Below are positions 24,147 through 33,429 of a DNA stretch of 64,000 nt, piece by piece (position 1 is the stretch's first letter; each line of letters opens with the position of its first letter). The notes beneath the pieces were generated by a model. It was given only the letters and a program-made list of their open reading frames with translations. It was not told the origin of the DNA and made no database searches. The stretch covers positions 3,286,001-3,350,000 of the forward strand of contig NZ_RBXT01000001.1 of assembly GCF_003635045.1 (NCBI RefSeq), given 5' to 3'. Origin of the DNA: Terracoccus luteus. GTDB lineage: Bacteria; Actinomycetota; Actinomycetes; Actinomycetales; Dermatophilaceae. Both the position numbers and the translations under genes were made by a program.

Positions 24147-24737
24147 ATGGCCCCCGAGGAGACGTACACCATCGCCACCCTCAGCCCGCAGACGTGGCCG
24201 GCGTTCGACGCGATGGTTCAGCGGCACAACGGCATCTTCGGCGGGTGCTGGTGCATCTGGTTCCACCCCGACGGCCCGGAGCGCGGGCAGGGCGCTGAGG
24301 CGAACCGCGCGCTAAAGAAGGCCTACGTCGAGCAGGGTAAGGCGCACGCGGCGCTCGTCATGGACGGTGACGAGGCGATCGCGTGGGCCGAGTACGGCAC
24401 GCCGGAGGAGCTGCCGACGCTGCACCACCGCAAGGAGTACGACGCCACGAAGACCGAGGACCCCGACTACCGCATCACGTGCGTCTTCGTCGACAAGCGA
24501 TACCGGCGGCAGGGGGTGACCGAGCTGGCCATCACGGGGGCGCTGGAGCAGATCGCCCAGGCCGGGGGCGGACGCGTGGAGAGCTACCCGCACGACCTGA
24601 CGCACCAGACGAAGAAGATGTCGTCGTCCTTCCTCTACAACGGGACGCGCCGACTGTACGAGCGGCTCGGCTTCACCTACGACCGCCCCAAGGGTCTGAA
24701 GAACTGCGTCATGGTGACGACGGTCGACCCGGCCTGA
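24147..24737 (+). CDS. GNAT-family N-acetyltransferase
   Basis: 196 aa. Begins MAPEETYTIATLSP and contains FGGCWCIWFHP, a feature of an actinobacterial GNAT subgroup with a Cys-Trp-Cys near the N-terminus. The acetyl-CoA loop is VDKRYRRQGVTELA, and the domain ends with RRLYERLGFTYDRPKG. Substrate unknown. ATG 24147 is chosen because of the leaderless spacing; the frame is open further upstream but without a start signal. It is followed after 7 bp by the methyltransferase at 24745, so the two probably share a transcript. Confidence 0.82.
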   Translation: MAPEETYTIATLSPQTWPAFDAMVQRHNGIFGGCWCIWFHPDGPERGQGAEANRALKKAYVEQGKAHAALVMDGDEAIAWAEYGTPEELPTLHHRKEYDATKTEDPDYRITCVFVDKRYRRQGVTELAITGALEQIAQAGGGRVESYPHDLTHQTKKMSSSFLYNGTRRLYERLGFTYDRPKGLKNCVMVTTVDPA

Positions 24738-24744
24738 GGTCGCC

Positions 24745-25464
24745 GTGACGACGACCGGGCGCGACGCCGGACCGAGCGACTACGACGAGTTCGCCGAGGC
24801 GTACGCGCAGCAGAACGAGACCGGGCTGTTCAACGCCTGGTACGAGAAGCCGGCGATGCTGCGTCTCGTCGGTGACGTCGCGGGGCGGCGGGTGCTCGAC
24901 GCCGGCTGCGGGTCGGGCCCGACGATGGCGGCCCTGCGTGCCGCGGGCGCGGAGGTCGCCGGGTTCGACGTCAGTACGGCCATGGTCGAGCTGGCACGGC
25001 GGCGGCTCGGGGACGACGTCGACCTGCGCGTGGCGGACCTCGCCGCGCCCCTGCCCTACGGAGACGGCGAGTTCGACGACGTCGTCGCCTCGCTCGTGCT
25101 GCACTACCTGGAGGAATGGTCGGGGCCGCTGTCGGAGCTGCGCCGGGTGGTGCGGACCGGTGGGCGCCTCCTCGTGTCGGTCAACCACCCGGTGATCTTC
25201 CCCGTCGTCCACCCGGACGCGGACTACTTCGCCGTCACGAGGTACACCGAGGACTACACGTTCGACGGCCGGACGGTGTGGCTGACGTTCTTCCACCGGC
25301 CACTGCACGCGATGACCGACACCTTCTCCGCCGCCGGGTTCCGTGTCACGACGATCAGCGAACCGGCGCACCACCCCGACACACCGCCGGAGCTCTTGCC
25401 CGACGGGCTGCAGGAGGGGCGGACGTTCCTCTGCTTCCTCTTCTTCGTGCTCGAGGCGATCTGA
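24745..25464 (+). CDS. Class I SAM-dependent methyltransferase
   Basis: 239 aa from GTG 24745. Motif I VLDAGCGSGPTMAAL, acidic loop GFDVSTAMVELA, motif II-like FDDVVASLVLHYLEEW and LRRVVRTGGRLLVSV are all present, so a functional small-molecule or lipid methyltransferase is likely (UbiE/Methyltransf_11 type). It lies directly behind the GNAT gene and probably shares its transcript. No clue to the substrate. Confidence 0.83.
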   Translation: MTTTGRDAGPSDYDEFAEAYAQQNETGLFNAWYEKPAMLRLVGDVAGRRVLDAGCGSGPTMAALRAAGAEVAGFDVSTAMVELARRRLGDDVDLRVADLAAPLPYGDGEFDDVVASLVLHYLEEWSGPLSELRRVVRTGGRLLVSVNHPVIFPVVHPDADYFAVTRYTEDYTFDGRTVWLTFFHRPLHAMTDTFSAAGFRVTTISEPAHHPDTPPELLPDGLQEGRTFLCFLFFVLEAI

Positions 25465-25522
25465 ACGGCGGGGCGACCAGGCTCGGTCGGGTGCGTTCCG
25501 TCCTTGGATGCAGACGGATTCG

Positions 25523-25743
25523 GTGAGAAGTATCAGCACTCAGATCGCGATCCGACTGCCGGCCGAGCTGGTGTCGTTCCTCGACCGAGCCGTGGCGGCG
25601 GGGGTGGGCCACCAGCCGGGCCGCCCTCGTCACGGCGGTGGTAGAGCGTGAGATGCGCCGACTTGTGGTCGAAAACGACGCAGGGGCGCCTGCCGGCACG
25701 CGCCGAGGTGCTGGCCTACGACCTCGAGATACCCCAGCTCGTG
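25523..25743 (+). pseudogene. Frameshifted ribbon-helix-helix antitoxin remnant
   Basis: From GTG 25523 the text V-R-S-I-S-T-Q-I-A-I-R-L-P-A-E-L-V-S-F-L-D-R-A-V-A matches the start of RHH-type antitoxins. Around 25605 the coherent reading moves to another frame, T-S-R-A-A-L-V-T-A-V-V-E-R-E-M-R-R-L-V, and near 25680 it moves again (...RAEVLAYDLEIPQLV, stop at 25741). At least one frameshift therefore breaks the gene. No toxin gene follows; dnaB ends 52 bp later on the other strand. Confidence 0.55.
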
Positions 25744-25794
25744 TGACCCCGAACGCGTCGCGTTCCCCTCTTCGGGCCCCCTCTCAAAACCGGG

Positions 25795-27180
25795 CTAGAA
25801 GTTCGTCGCCATGTTCTGGAAGCGGCTGAAGTGGCCCTGGAAGGCGACGACGATCGTGTCGGTCGGGCCGTTACGGTGCTTGGCCACGATGAGGTCGGCC
25901 TCCCCCTCGCGGGGTGAGTCCTTCTCGTAGGCCGCCTCGCGGTGCAGCAGGATCACCATGTCCGCGTCCTGCTCGATCGAACCCGACTCACGAAGGTCGC
26001 TCATCGCGGGCTTCTTGTCGGTGCGCTGCTCCGGGCCACGGTTGAGCTGCGAGATGGCGATGACCGGCACCTCGAGCTCCTTGGCAAGCAGCTTGAGCGC
26101 ACGCGAGAACTCCGAGACCTCCTGCTGACGCGACTCGACGCGCTTGCCCGAGCTCATCAGCTGCAGGTAGTCGATGACGACGAGCTTGAGGTTGTGCCGC
26201 TGCTTGAGCCGGCGGCACTTGGCCCGGATCTCCATGAGCGACATGTTCGGCGAGTCGTCGATGAAGAGCGGCGCATCGGACACCTTGCCCATCGTCGAGG
26301 CGAGGCGCATCCAGTCCTCCTCGCGCATGGTGCCCTTGCGCATGTGCTGCAGCTGGATGCCGGCCTCCGCCGAGAGCAGACGCATGGTGATCTCGGTGCG
26401 GCTCATCTCGAGCGAGAATACGACGGCGGCCTGCTTGTGCTTGATGGCCGCAGAACGCACGATATCTAGGCCTATGGTCGATTTGCCCATAGCCGGGCGT
26501 GCGGCGATGACGATCATCTGGCCGGGGTGCAGGCCGTTCGTCAGGCTGTCGAGGTCGGTGAACCCGGTGGGCACGCCGGTCATCTCGCCGGACCGGCCGG
26601 AGGCGACCTCGATCTCGTCGACCGTCGCCTCGATGATGTCGCCGAGCCGGTGGTAGTCGTCGCCGCCGCGCTTGTCGGCCACGGAGTAGACCTCGGCCTG
26701 GGCCGCGTTGACGATGTCCTCGACGTCGCCGCCGCCCTGCGCGTAGCCGAGCTGGACGATGCGGGTGCCGGCCTCGACGAGGCGGCGCAGCACCGCGCGC
26801 TCGGCGACGATCTGGGCGTAGTAGCCGGCGTTGGCCGCCGTCGGGACCGACGCGATGAGCTGGTGCAGGTACGCCTGCCCGCCGATGCGCGACAGGTCGC
26901 CGCGCTTGGTCAGCTCGTCGCTGACGGTGATGGCGTCGGCCGGCTCGCCGCGGCCGTAGAGGTCGAGCACGGCGTCGTAGATGAGCTCGTGGGCCGGCCG
27001 GTAGAAGTCGGTGCCCTTGAGCTGCTCGACACAGTCGGCGATGGCGTCCTTGCTGAGCAGCATGCCGCCGAGCACCGACTGCTCGGCGCCGACGTCCTGC
27101 GGCGGGAGCCGGTCGTCGGGCGGTCCGCCCTCGCGCGACGACGACCCGAATGCGCTCGTGCTCAGCTCGTCGAGCGACAC
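25795..27180 (-). CDS. dnaB: Replicative DNA helicase DnaB
   Basis: 461 aa, normal length, so no intein. An N-terminal DnaB domain (QNDVGAEQSVLGG-like opening, PQDVGAEQSVLGGML) is followed by the RecA-like helicase with Walker A A-R-P-A-M-G-K-S-T at about residue 227, Walker B LVVIDYLQLM, and the C-terminal R-x-x-D and FQGHFSRFQN-like end. Hexameric helicase unwinding DNA at the replication fork. GTG 27180 follows GGGAGAGG. In many actinobacteria it lies next to rpsF-ssb-rpsR-rplI; here that set is about 19 kb away. Its 5' side faces a DnaA-box-rich gap. Confidence 0.97.
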   Translation of the reverse strand: MSLDELSTSAFGSSSREGGPPDDRLPPQDVGAEQSVLGGMLLSKDAIADCVEQLKGTDFYRPAHELIYDAVLDLYGRGEPADAITVSDELTKRGDLSRIGGQAYLHQLIASVPTAANAGYYAQIVAERAVLRRLVEAGTRIVQLGYAQGGGDVEDIVNAAQAEVYSVADKRGGDDYHRLGDIIEATVDEIEVASGRSGEMTGVPTGFTDLDSLTNGLHPGQMIVIAARPAMGKSTIGLDIVRSAAIKHKQAAVVFSLEMSRTEITMRLLSAEAGIQLQHMRKGTMREEDWMRLASTMGKVSDAPLFIDDSPNMSLMEIRAKCRRLKQRHNLKLVVIDYLQLMSSGKRVESRQQEVSEFSRALKLLAKELEVPVIAISQLNRGPEQRTDKKPAMSDLRESGSIEQDADMVILLHREAAYEKDSPREGEADLIVAKHRNGPTDTIVVAFQGHFSRFQNMATNF

Positions 27181-27655
27181 CGGCTCACCTCTCCCTGACC
27201 CTCACGTCGGCGAAACCTGCCGGCCCGCCTCGAACACCTGTCCACACTGAACCACCGGCCACCGACACTGCCAGACGCCGCTTGCCACTGCCTGACACCA
27301 CCTGACACTGGGGAACCGGCCTCCGCGGGACGCCCGGCCCAACCTAGGGAGACGGGCGGGGCGGCTCCAACTCGGCGGGGCGTGTCGCCGGACAACCCTG
27401 TGGACAACCAGTGGACAACACCCACCGACACGCCGTGCACATGTGTGGACAAGGTGTGTGAACAACTGTGTGGGCACCGAGAGGGAGGGACTGTCTCGTG
27501 CTCAGCGACCTGCGAGAACGTCCGTCACACCCATGTGGAGGAAAGAAACTTCACCCCTGTGCACTGTCCACAACCCACGATCGTGCGCATGTCGGACCGG
27601 GCTGGCGTTCCCGTGTCGAATCGGATATACCGCCCGGCCCAGGCCCAGGCCGCGG
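27181..27655. other. Intergenic region with a cluster of DnaA boxes
   Basis: 475 bp without a convincing gene between dnaB and nagB. DnaA boxes (consensus TTGTCCACA, either strand): perfect at 27399-27407 and 27444-27452; one mismatch at 27238-27246, 27410-27418, 27457-27465 and 27564-27572. The region 27390-27470 is clearly less GC-rich than the rest. oriC of actinobacteria usually lies between dnaA and dnaN, neither of which is here, so this may be a DnaA-regulated dnaB promoter or a DnaA-titrating site. Confidence 0.6.
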
Positions 27656-28534
27656 TCAGAGGCCGGCGGCCGAGTCGTCGTAGTACCGACGGTTCGCGAG
27701 CAGACCCGCGGCCGCCTCGTCGAGCACCGCGACGGCGTCCGCGTGCCACTGCAGGACCGAGGCCGGGCACGACGCCGTCAATGGCCCCTCGACGGCGTTG
27801 GCGACCGCCCGCGCCTTGGCCTCCCCCGTCGCGACGAGCACGAGCCGGCGGGCCGACAGCACCGTGCCGAGCCCCTGGGTGACGCAGTGCGTCGGCACGT
27901 CGTCGACGGAGTCGAAGAACCGCGCGTTCTCCTCCCGCGTGCTGGCGGCCAGCCGCTTGACCCGGGTGCGCGACGTGAGCGCCGACCCGGGCTCGTTGAA
28001 CCCGAGGTGGCCGTTGACGCCGATGCCGAGGATCTGCACGTCGACGCCGCCGAGCCCGCGGATGGTCTCCTCGTAGTCCGCGGCCGCCGCCGCGAGGGAC
28101 GCCTCGTCGTCGTGGGCGCCGTCGGGGACGTGCAGCCGCGCGTCGTCGATGCCCAGCCGGTCGCCGACCTCACGCCGCAGCACCTCGCGGTACGACTGCG
28201 GGTGCCCAGCCGGCAGACCGACGTACTCGTCGAGCGCCACGCCGTGCGCCGCGCGCAGGTCGACCCGGCCCTCCCCTTGGGCGCGCTCGAGCTCGCGGTA
28301 GAGCCCGAGGGGTGAGGAGCCCGTGGCGAGCCCGAGAACGACCGGACCGCTGACCGCGGGCACCACGGCTGCCACGGCTGCCGCGCCCGCCTGACCCTTC
28401 GCGGTCGATGGCGAGCCGGATGCCGGTGGGCGGGCGCCCGACCTGCGTGCGGTCGCGCGGGCCAGCCCCTCGAGCACCTCACGGGCGGCGCACGAGGCGA
28501 CCGCGTCGGCATCCGGGACGACGAAGACCTCCAT
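27656..28534 (-). CDS. nagB: Glucosamine-6-phosphate deaminase/isomerase
   Basis: 292 aa. Signature segments are LGLATGSSPLGLYREL (substrate phosphate), VALDEYVGLP with the catalytic Asp-Glu, GIGVNGHLGFNEPGS with the catalytic His, and VTQGLGTVLSARRLVLVATGEAKA. Converts glucosamine-6-phosphate to fructose-6-phosphate and ammonia in the cytosol. It lies just downstream of nagZ on the same strand (127 bp gap), consistent with amino-sugar or cell-wall recycling. The protein has about 30 extra Ala/Gly/Ser/Pro-rich residues between the first helix and the first strand (about residues 30-55), absent in ordinary NagB of about 260 aa. ATG 28534. Confidence 0.93.
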   Translation of the reverse strand: MEVFVVPDADAVASCAAREVLEGLARATARRSGARPPASGSPSTAKGQAGAAAVAAVVPAVSGPVVLGLATGSSPLGLYRELERAQGEGRVDLRAAHGVALDEYVGLPAGHPQSYREVLRREVGDRLGIDDARLHVPDGAHDDEASLAAAAADYEETIRGLGGVDVQILGIGVNGHLGFNEPGSALTSRTRVKRLAASTREENARFFDSVDDVPTHCVTQGLGTVLSARRLVLVATGEAKARAVANAVEGPLTASCPASVLQWHADAVAVLDEAAAGLLANRRYYDDSAAGL

Positions 28535-28661
28535 CAGCCCACCCTCCCAGCCACGACACCCGGGCCGGGCCGCGACCCGCCCACCGTGCGCGCCGGGGCG
28601 GCCGGACGCCCCGCCGACGGCCCGAGGACGAGACCCGACGCACCGAGGCGTGCGGCCGCCC

Positions 28662-30131
28662 TCATCCGTCGGCCCCGAGCAGGGCGCGCAGCGCCCGACC
28701 GACGGCCAGGGACGCGCCGAAGGTGACGAGGTCGGCGCCCCCTCGTGGCCAGCCGCACTCGACGACGAGGACGGCGTGGCCGGTCTCCCGGAGGCGGGTG
28801 GCGACACCCCACGCCGGGTGGTCGGGGCCCAGCCCGCGACCGACCACGGCGACCTTGGCGCCGGGGGCGACGGCATCCGCGTCGGTGGTCGGCCCCGCGG
28901 CGGCTGGCCCCCAGCGCACCCGACCCACGGCCTGGTTGGCGCCGGAGGCGACCTGCACGACGGCCACGTCGCCGGGCGCGTCACGCCACGAGACGAAGGC
29001 CGGACCCGTCTCGAAGGCGGCCTGTACCTCGGCGTCGCTCGTCGGTGAGCCCCTGTCGCCGACCTCGGTCTCTGCCTTTGTCGCCGTCTTGTGGCCGCGC
29101 ACGGCTGGGTAGGCCTGCGCCACCGCGTCGACCCGGGCGGCAGCCTCGCGCACGCGCTCCAGCGGCAGCCGCCCCTGCTCGACCGCGGCCACGAGCGCGT
29201 CGAGCACCTCGCCGTACTCCGCCTCGGTCGTGCGCGACCCGACGCAGAGCAGGTCGCACCCCGCCTGCAGCGCGCGCACCGCCGCCTCGGGGATGCCCGT
29301 CTCGGCGCTCGCCCCCGCCATGTCGAGGGCGTCGCTGACGACCAGGCCGTCGTAGCCGAGCTCGTCGCGCAGCAGCCCGCCCAGCACTGCCGACGACATC
29401 GTCGCGGGCCGGTCGGGGTCGACCGCGCCGACGACGATGTGCGAGGTCATGACGGCAGCGGCGCCGGCGGTCACCACCGCGCGGAAGGGCACCAGCTCGC
29501 GCGCCTCCAGCACATCGCGCGGGACGTCGACGCGGGGCAGCGCGAGGTGGGAGTCGGTGACCGTGTCGCCGTGCCCCGGGAAGTGCTTCGCGCAGGCAGC
29601 CACCCCCACCGACTGCAGCCCCTCGACGAAGGCGGCCGCGTGCCGGGCCGCGAGCGCCGGGTCGGCGCCGAAGCTGCGCACGCCGATGACCGGGTTCTCG
29701 TCGGCGGAGTTGACGTCGACGACGGGCGCGAGGTCGAGGGTGATGCCGTGGGCGGCGAGCTCGCGGCCGATGGCCGCCGCCGACCGACGGGTCACGGCCA
29801 CGTCGTCGAGCCGCCCGAGCACCGCGTTGCCGGGCTGCGGCGACCCCGTCAGGTAGTGCAGCCGGGTGACGTCGCCGCCCTCCTCGTCGACGGCCAGCAC
29901 GAGGTCGTCACGTTCGGAGCGCAGGTCGGCGCACAGCGCGCAGAACTGCTCCTCGTCGACGAGGTTGGTGCCGAAGAGGCACACGGCCCGCAGCCCCGCG
30001 CGCAGCTCACGGCGCACCCAGTCGGGCACGGTCGCGCCGACGAAACCCGGCATGAGGGTGGCGGCCACGAGCCCGCGCAGCGCCGCCCGCGCCTCGTCGG
30101 GTCCGCTCTCCTGGCTCGTCAGCGCTGACAC
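28662..30131 (-). CDS. nagZ: Beta-N-acetylhexosaminidase, glycoside hydrolase family 3 (NagZ-like)
   Basis: About 489 aa from GTG 30131; a GTG at 30185 would add 18 residues. The GH3 TIM barrel shows LAVDEEGGDVTRL, the acid/base loop KHFPGHGDTVTDSH at about residue 180, and the nucleophile region VVSDALDMAGA. NagZ releases N-acetylglucosamine from muropeptides or chitooligosaccharides. A C-terminal domain of about 150 residues follows the barrel, as in longer actinobacterial GH3 hexosaminidases. There is no clear signal peptide, so it is probably cytosolic. With nagB downstream it forms a GlcNAc salvage pair; nagA is not in the window. Confidence 0.88.
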   Translation of the reverse strand: MSALTSQESGPDEARAALRGLVAATLMPGFVGATVPDWVRRELRAGLRAVCLFGTNLVDEEQFCALCADLRSERDDLVLAVDEEGGDVTRLHYLTGSPQPGNAVLGRLDDVAVTRRSAAAIGRELAAHGITLDLAPVVDVNSADENPVIGVRSFGADPALAARHAAAFVEGLQSVGVAACAKHFPGHGDTVTDSHLALPRVDVPRDVLEARELVPFRAVVTAGAAAVMTSHIVVGAVDPDRPATMSSAVLGGLLRDELGYDGLVVSDALDMAGASAETGIPEAAVRALQAGCDLLCVGSRTTEAEYGEVLDALVAAVEQGRLPLERVREAAARVDAVAQAYPAVRGHKTATKAETEVGDRGSPTSDAEVQAAFETGPAFVSWRDAPGDVAVVQVASGANQAVGRVRWGPAAAGPTTDADAVAPGAKVAVVGRGLGPDHPAWGVATRLRETGHAVLVVECGWPRGGADLVTFGASLAVGRALRALLGADG

Positions 30132-30233
30132 AGGAAGCAGGCAACCACACGCCGGTGACAGCGCGCGTGGCCGACGCGCCCGCACCCACGGGGAGCGCGG
30201 TCCGCGACGGCATCGAGCGCGCTGCCCCTGGCC

Positions 30234-31616
30234 TCAGGATGCCGGCCGGCGGGGTAGCGCGGTCGCCGTGAGCACCGCGCCCGCCGCCACGAGACCGGCG
30301 CAGACCCACATCGCGGCCCGGTAGGCGCTTGCCATGGCGTCGGGGTCGGCGTAGGCCTCGCCCGCCAGCCCGACGAGCGGCGGCAGGGCGGCGACCGCGA
30401 GCAGCCCGGCGGTGCGCGAGACCGCGTTGTTGACGCCGCTCGCCGTGCCGGCGAGGGCGTCGGGGGCGGCGGCGAGGACGGTGCCGGTGAGCGGAGCCAC
30501 GAGCATCGAGAGCCCGAGGCCGACGAGGGCGATGCCGGGCAGCACGGCGGTGACGTACGTGGGGTCGCGCGGCGCGAAGCCGAGCAGCACGAACCCGGCG
30601 GCGGCGCACACGGTCCCGGCCACCATGTAGAGGCGGGGCCCGTGACGGGCCGAAAGCGCCCCGAACCGACTGGCCAGCAGCAGCATGGCGAGGCTGAGCG
30701 GCAGGCTGGCCGTCCCCGCCGCGAGCGCCGACCAGCCGGCCACGACCTGCAGGAACAGGACGAGGAAGAGCAGGGCCGCCGACAGCCCGGCGTAGACGAG
30801 CAGCGTGACGACGTTGACGACGGTGAAGGTGCGGTCGGAGAAGAGCCGCGGCGGCACGAGCGGGTGGGTCGAGCGCCGTTCGGCCACGACGAACCCGACG
30901 GCGGCGAGCACCCCGACCCCCGCGGCCACCCACGTCACCGCCCCACCGCCGACCCCACCGCCGGCCGGCCCGACGGTGAGGGCGTAGGTCAGGGCCCCGA
31001 GCGCCACGACCGCGAGCACGACGCCGGCCCGGTCGAAGCGGTGGTCGCCGTCGGTGTCGCGAGACTCCGGGACCCGGGTCAGGGTGAGCCACACGACGAG
31101 GGCCGCGAGCGGCAGGTTGACCCAGAAGGCCAGGCGCCAGTCGCGGTCGACGAGCCAGCCCCCGACCACCGGCCCCGCCGCCGACGCGACGCCCGACAGG
31201 CCGGTCCACGCCCCGATGGCGGCCATGCGGTGCTCGCGCGTGAACGAGGCCTGCAGGATGGCGAGGCTGCCCGGGACGAGCATGGCCGCGGCGACCCCCT
31301 GCACGACCCGGGCCAGCACGAGGGTCTCGATCGTCGGGGCGAGGGCGCAGCCGATGGAGGCGAGCCCGAACCCCGCGGTGCCGATGGCGTAGACCCGCGC
31401 CCGCCCGAACCGGTCACCCAGCGAACCGCCGAGCAGGATGAGCGAGGCCAAGGCCAGCGCGTAGCCGTTGACCACCCACTGCAGGCCCGCGAGGTCGGCC
31501 TCGAGGTCACGGCCGATGCGGGTCAGGGCGACGTTGACGACCGTCCCGTCGAGCAGCGCGATGCCGCTGCCGAGAATGGTCGTGAAGAGCACGAGGCGGG
31601 CCCGGGGCGTACCCAT
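30234..31616 (-). CDS. MFS drug exporter, DHA2 (EmrB/QacA) family
   Basis: 460 aa from ATG 31616 with GGAG upstream; the frame is open further but without a start signal. The N-terminus LFTTILGSGIALLDGTVVNVAL is the DHA2 motif D1 (L-D-x-T-V-V-N-V-A-L). LGGSLGDRFGRARVY is MFS motif A, and GPVVGGWLVDRDWRLAFWVNLP matches motif C and the following loop. Fourteen membrane segments are expected. Proton-driven efflux of drugs or lipids; the substrate is unknown. Divergent from the DUF2277 gene. Confidence 0.88.
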   Translation of the reverse strand: MGTPRARLVLFTTILGSGIALLDGTVVNVALTRIGRDLEADLAGLQWVVNGYALALASLILLGGSLGDRFGRARVYAIGTAGFGLASIGCALAPTIETLVLARVVQGVAAAMLVPGSLAILQASFTREHRMAAIGAWTGLSGVASAAGPVVGGWLVDRDWRLAFWVNLPLAALVVWLTLTRVPESRDTDGDHRFDRAGVVLAVVALGALTYALTVGPAGGGVGGGAVTWVAAGVGVLAAVGFVVAERRSTHPLVPPRLFSDRTFTVVNVVTLLVYAGLSAALLFLVLFLQVVAGWSALAAGTASLPLSLAMLLLASRFGALSARHGPRLYMVAGTVCAAAGFVLLGFAPRDPTYVTAVLPGIALVGLGLSMLVAPLTGTVLAAAPDALAGTASGVNNAVSRTAGLLAVAALPPLVGLAGEAYADPDAMASAYRAAMWVCAGLVAAGAVLTATALPRRPAS

Positions 31617-31767
31617 GCTCAGCTGCTCCCGCTGTGGGCACTCCCCCGACGGGGGCACGGACGTCGCCACCCGGCATCCGGGGGCACCCTGCGGGGAGTG
31701 GCTCATGGCTCATCGTCGCACCCGCCGCGCGACGCGCAAGGCGGTCGGCACCGTCGGGGGTGACGCC

Positions 31768-31773
31768 TACGCT
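31768..31773 (+). promoter_or_regulatory. -10 box TACGCT of a leaderless start
   Basis: TACGCT, six bases, then ATG 31780; no ribosome-binding site. Confidence 0.55.
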
Positions 31774-31779
31774 GGGGAC

Positions 31780-32055
31780 ATGTGCAGGAACATCCGACAG
31801 CTCCACAACTTCGAGCCACCGGCCACGAGTGACGAGGTGCGGGCCGCTGCGCTGCAGTACGTGCGCAAGGTGAGCGGGGCGAGCAAGCCCAGCCAGGCCA
31901 ACCAGGCCGCCTTCGACGACGCGGTCGAGCAGATCGCGCACATCACGGCGCACCTGCTCGAGCACCTGACGACGTCGGCCCCGCCGAAGAGCCGTGAGGT
32001 CGAGCGCGAGAAGGCCATGGCGCGCAACGCCGTGCGCTTCGGCACCCCCGCCTGA
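31780..32055 (+). CDS. DUF2277 family protein
   Basis: 91 aa starting MCRNIRQLHNFEPPAT, the fixed opening of the DUF2277 family, followed by A-L-Q-Y-V-R-K-V-S-G and ending R-N-A-V-R-F-G. The size is full length for the family. Function is not established; the CRNI opening and charged helical text suggest a small cytosolic nucleic-acid- or protein-binding protein, but this is only inference. ATG 31780 follows a TACGCT box by six bases, so translation is probably leaderless. Eleven bp ahead of the phosphoesterase gene. Confidence 0.85.
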   Translation: MCRNIRQLHNFEPPATSDEVRAAALQYVRKVSGASKPSQANQAAFDDAVEQIAHITAHLLEHLTTSAPPKSREVEREKAMARNAVRFGTPA

Positions 32056-32065
32056 GCGGCACCCC

Positions 32066-33220
32066 TTGTCGATCTTCGTCCTCGTCGTGGCGGTCGCGCT
32101 CGCCCTCCTGAGCCTGCTGCTGTACCGCCGCCTCGCCGTGGCTCCCCGCTGGCCGGATGCCGTGCGCCGCGGTGTCGCGCTCACGCTCGCGCTCGGGTGG
32201 GTGGCCCTGCTGCTCGCCTTCGCGATGCAGTCGGGGGTCATCGACCCGCGACCGGCCCGCTGGGTGGCCTGGGCGGGAATGACGTGGCTGGCTCTCGCCT
32301 GGTACCTGCTGCTCGGGTCGGTGGTGCTCGGGATCGGCGCCCTCGCGCTGCGGCGGGCCCACCGACCGCAGGCCCGCCTGCGACTGCTGCGGTTCGGCAC
32401 CCCGGTCGTCGTCGTGGCCGCGCTCGCCACGACGGGCTACGGCGTCTCCGAGGCGGCCACGCCGTCGGTCAACGTCGCCATGCTGACGAGTCCCCGAGTG
32501 CCCGAGGGCCTCGACCGGCTGCGCATCGCCCTCGTCACCGACCTGCACGTGGGGCCGGTGCGCGACCGCGCCTTCACCCAGTCGGTCGTGGACCGGGTCA
32601 ACGAGGCGCACCCCGACATCGTGCTGCTCGGCGGCGACCTCGTCGACGGCAAGGTCGAGCAGGTCGCCGACGCGATCGCCCCCATCGCCGGGCTCGAGGC
32701 GCCACTCGGGGTCTACGCCGTCAGCGGCAACCACGAGTTCATCTCCGGCGAGGCCGACGCGTGGATGCGCCAGTGGGAGACCCTCGGCGTGACCGTGCTG
32801 CGCAACCGCGGCACCGTCGTCGCGCGCGACGGCAGCGAGCTGCACCTCGCCGGCGTCAACGACCTCACCGCGACCGGGGCCGACGCCACCGACGTCGACG
32901 CCGCCCTCGCGGGCACGACCGCCGACGACTTCACCATCCTGCTCGCCCACCAGCCGCTGACGGCCGAGCGGGTACAGGGACGGGGCGTCGACCTGCAGCT
33001 GTCGGGCCACACCCACGGCGGGCAGCTCTGGCCTTTCCGCTACTTCGTCCCGCTGCAGCAGCCGATGGTCGACGGGGCCGGGCTCGTCGGCGACGTCCCC
33101 GTCTTCACCTCGCGGGGCGCCGGCGCGTGGGGCCCGCCCGAACGGGTGCTCGCCCCGCCCGAGATCCCCGTCATCACGCTGCGCAACGGCGAGCGCCAGG
33201 TGCTCGAGCGCCTCGACTGA
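32066..33220 (+). CDS. Membrane-anchored metallophosphoesterase
   Basis: 384 aa from TTG 32066, which is 10 bp after the DUF2277 stop; no better start with a clear ribosome-binding site is seen. Four hydrophobic segments fill the first ~135 residues. Then comes a calcineurin-like phosphoesterase domain with all metal motifs: VTDLHVG, GGDLVDG, SGNHEF and SGHTHGGQLWPF. It belongs to the YkuE/YaeI-like group (lipid-linked or UDP-sugar phosphoester hydrolases), with the active site likely on the outer face of the membrane. Substrate not determined. Confidence 0.87.
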   Translation: MSIFVLVVAVALALLSLLLYRRLAVAPRWPDAVRRGVALTLALGWVALLLAFAMQSGVIDPRPARWVAWAGMTWLALAWYLLLGSVVLGIGALALRRAHRPQARLRLLRFGTPVVVVAALATTGYGVSEAATPSVNVAMLTSPRVPEGLDRLRIALVTDLHVGPVRDRAFTQSVVDRVNEAHPDIVLLGGDLVDGKVEQVADAIAPIAGLEAPLGVYAVSGNHEFISGEADAWMRQWETLGVTVLRNRGTVVARDGSELHLAGVNDLTATGADATDVDAALAGTTADDFTILLAHQPLTAERVQGRGVDLQLSGHTHGGQLWPFRYFVPLQQPMVDGAGLVGDVPVFTSRGAGAWGPPERVLAPPEIPVITLRNGERQVLERLD

Positions 33221-33429
33221 GGTCGTCGCCGGGTCGGTGACGGCGGGTGAGCGGCCGGCCCGTCTCGCGGTCCGGGCGGGTCGTCTCTGGAGCCGGACGG
33301 CGTCCTGACGAGGCCTTCTCGGCCACTACGATGGATGCCGGTGCGCCGGGAAGTCTGGTCGGCAGATGGGTCGTCGACCCCTCTCGGGCGCGGTCGTGCT
33401 CGAGACCACCGCCCTCGCAGGAGTCCTCC

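Noticed and set aside
27181-27655. Main chromosomal oriC
   Set aside because: dnaA, dnaN, recF and rpmH are absent; the DnaA boxes alone suggest a regulatory or titration site.
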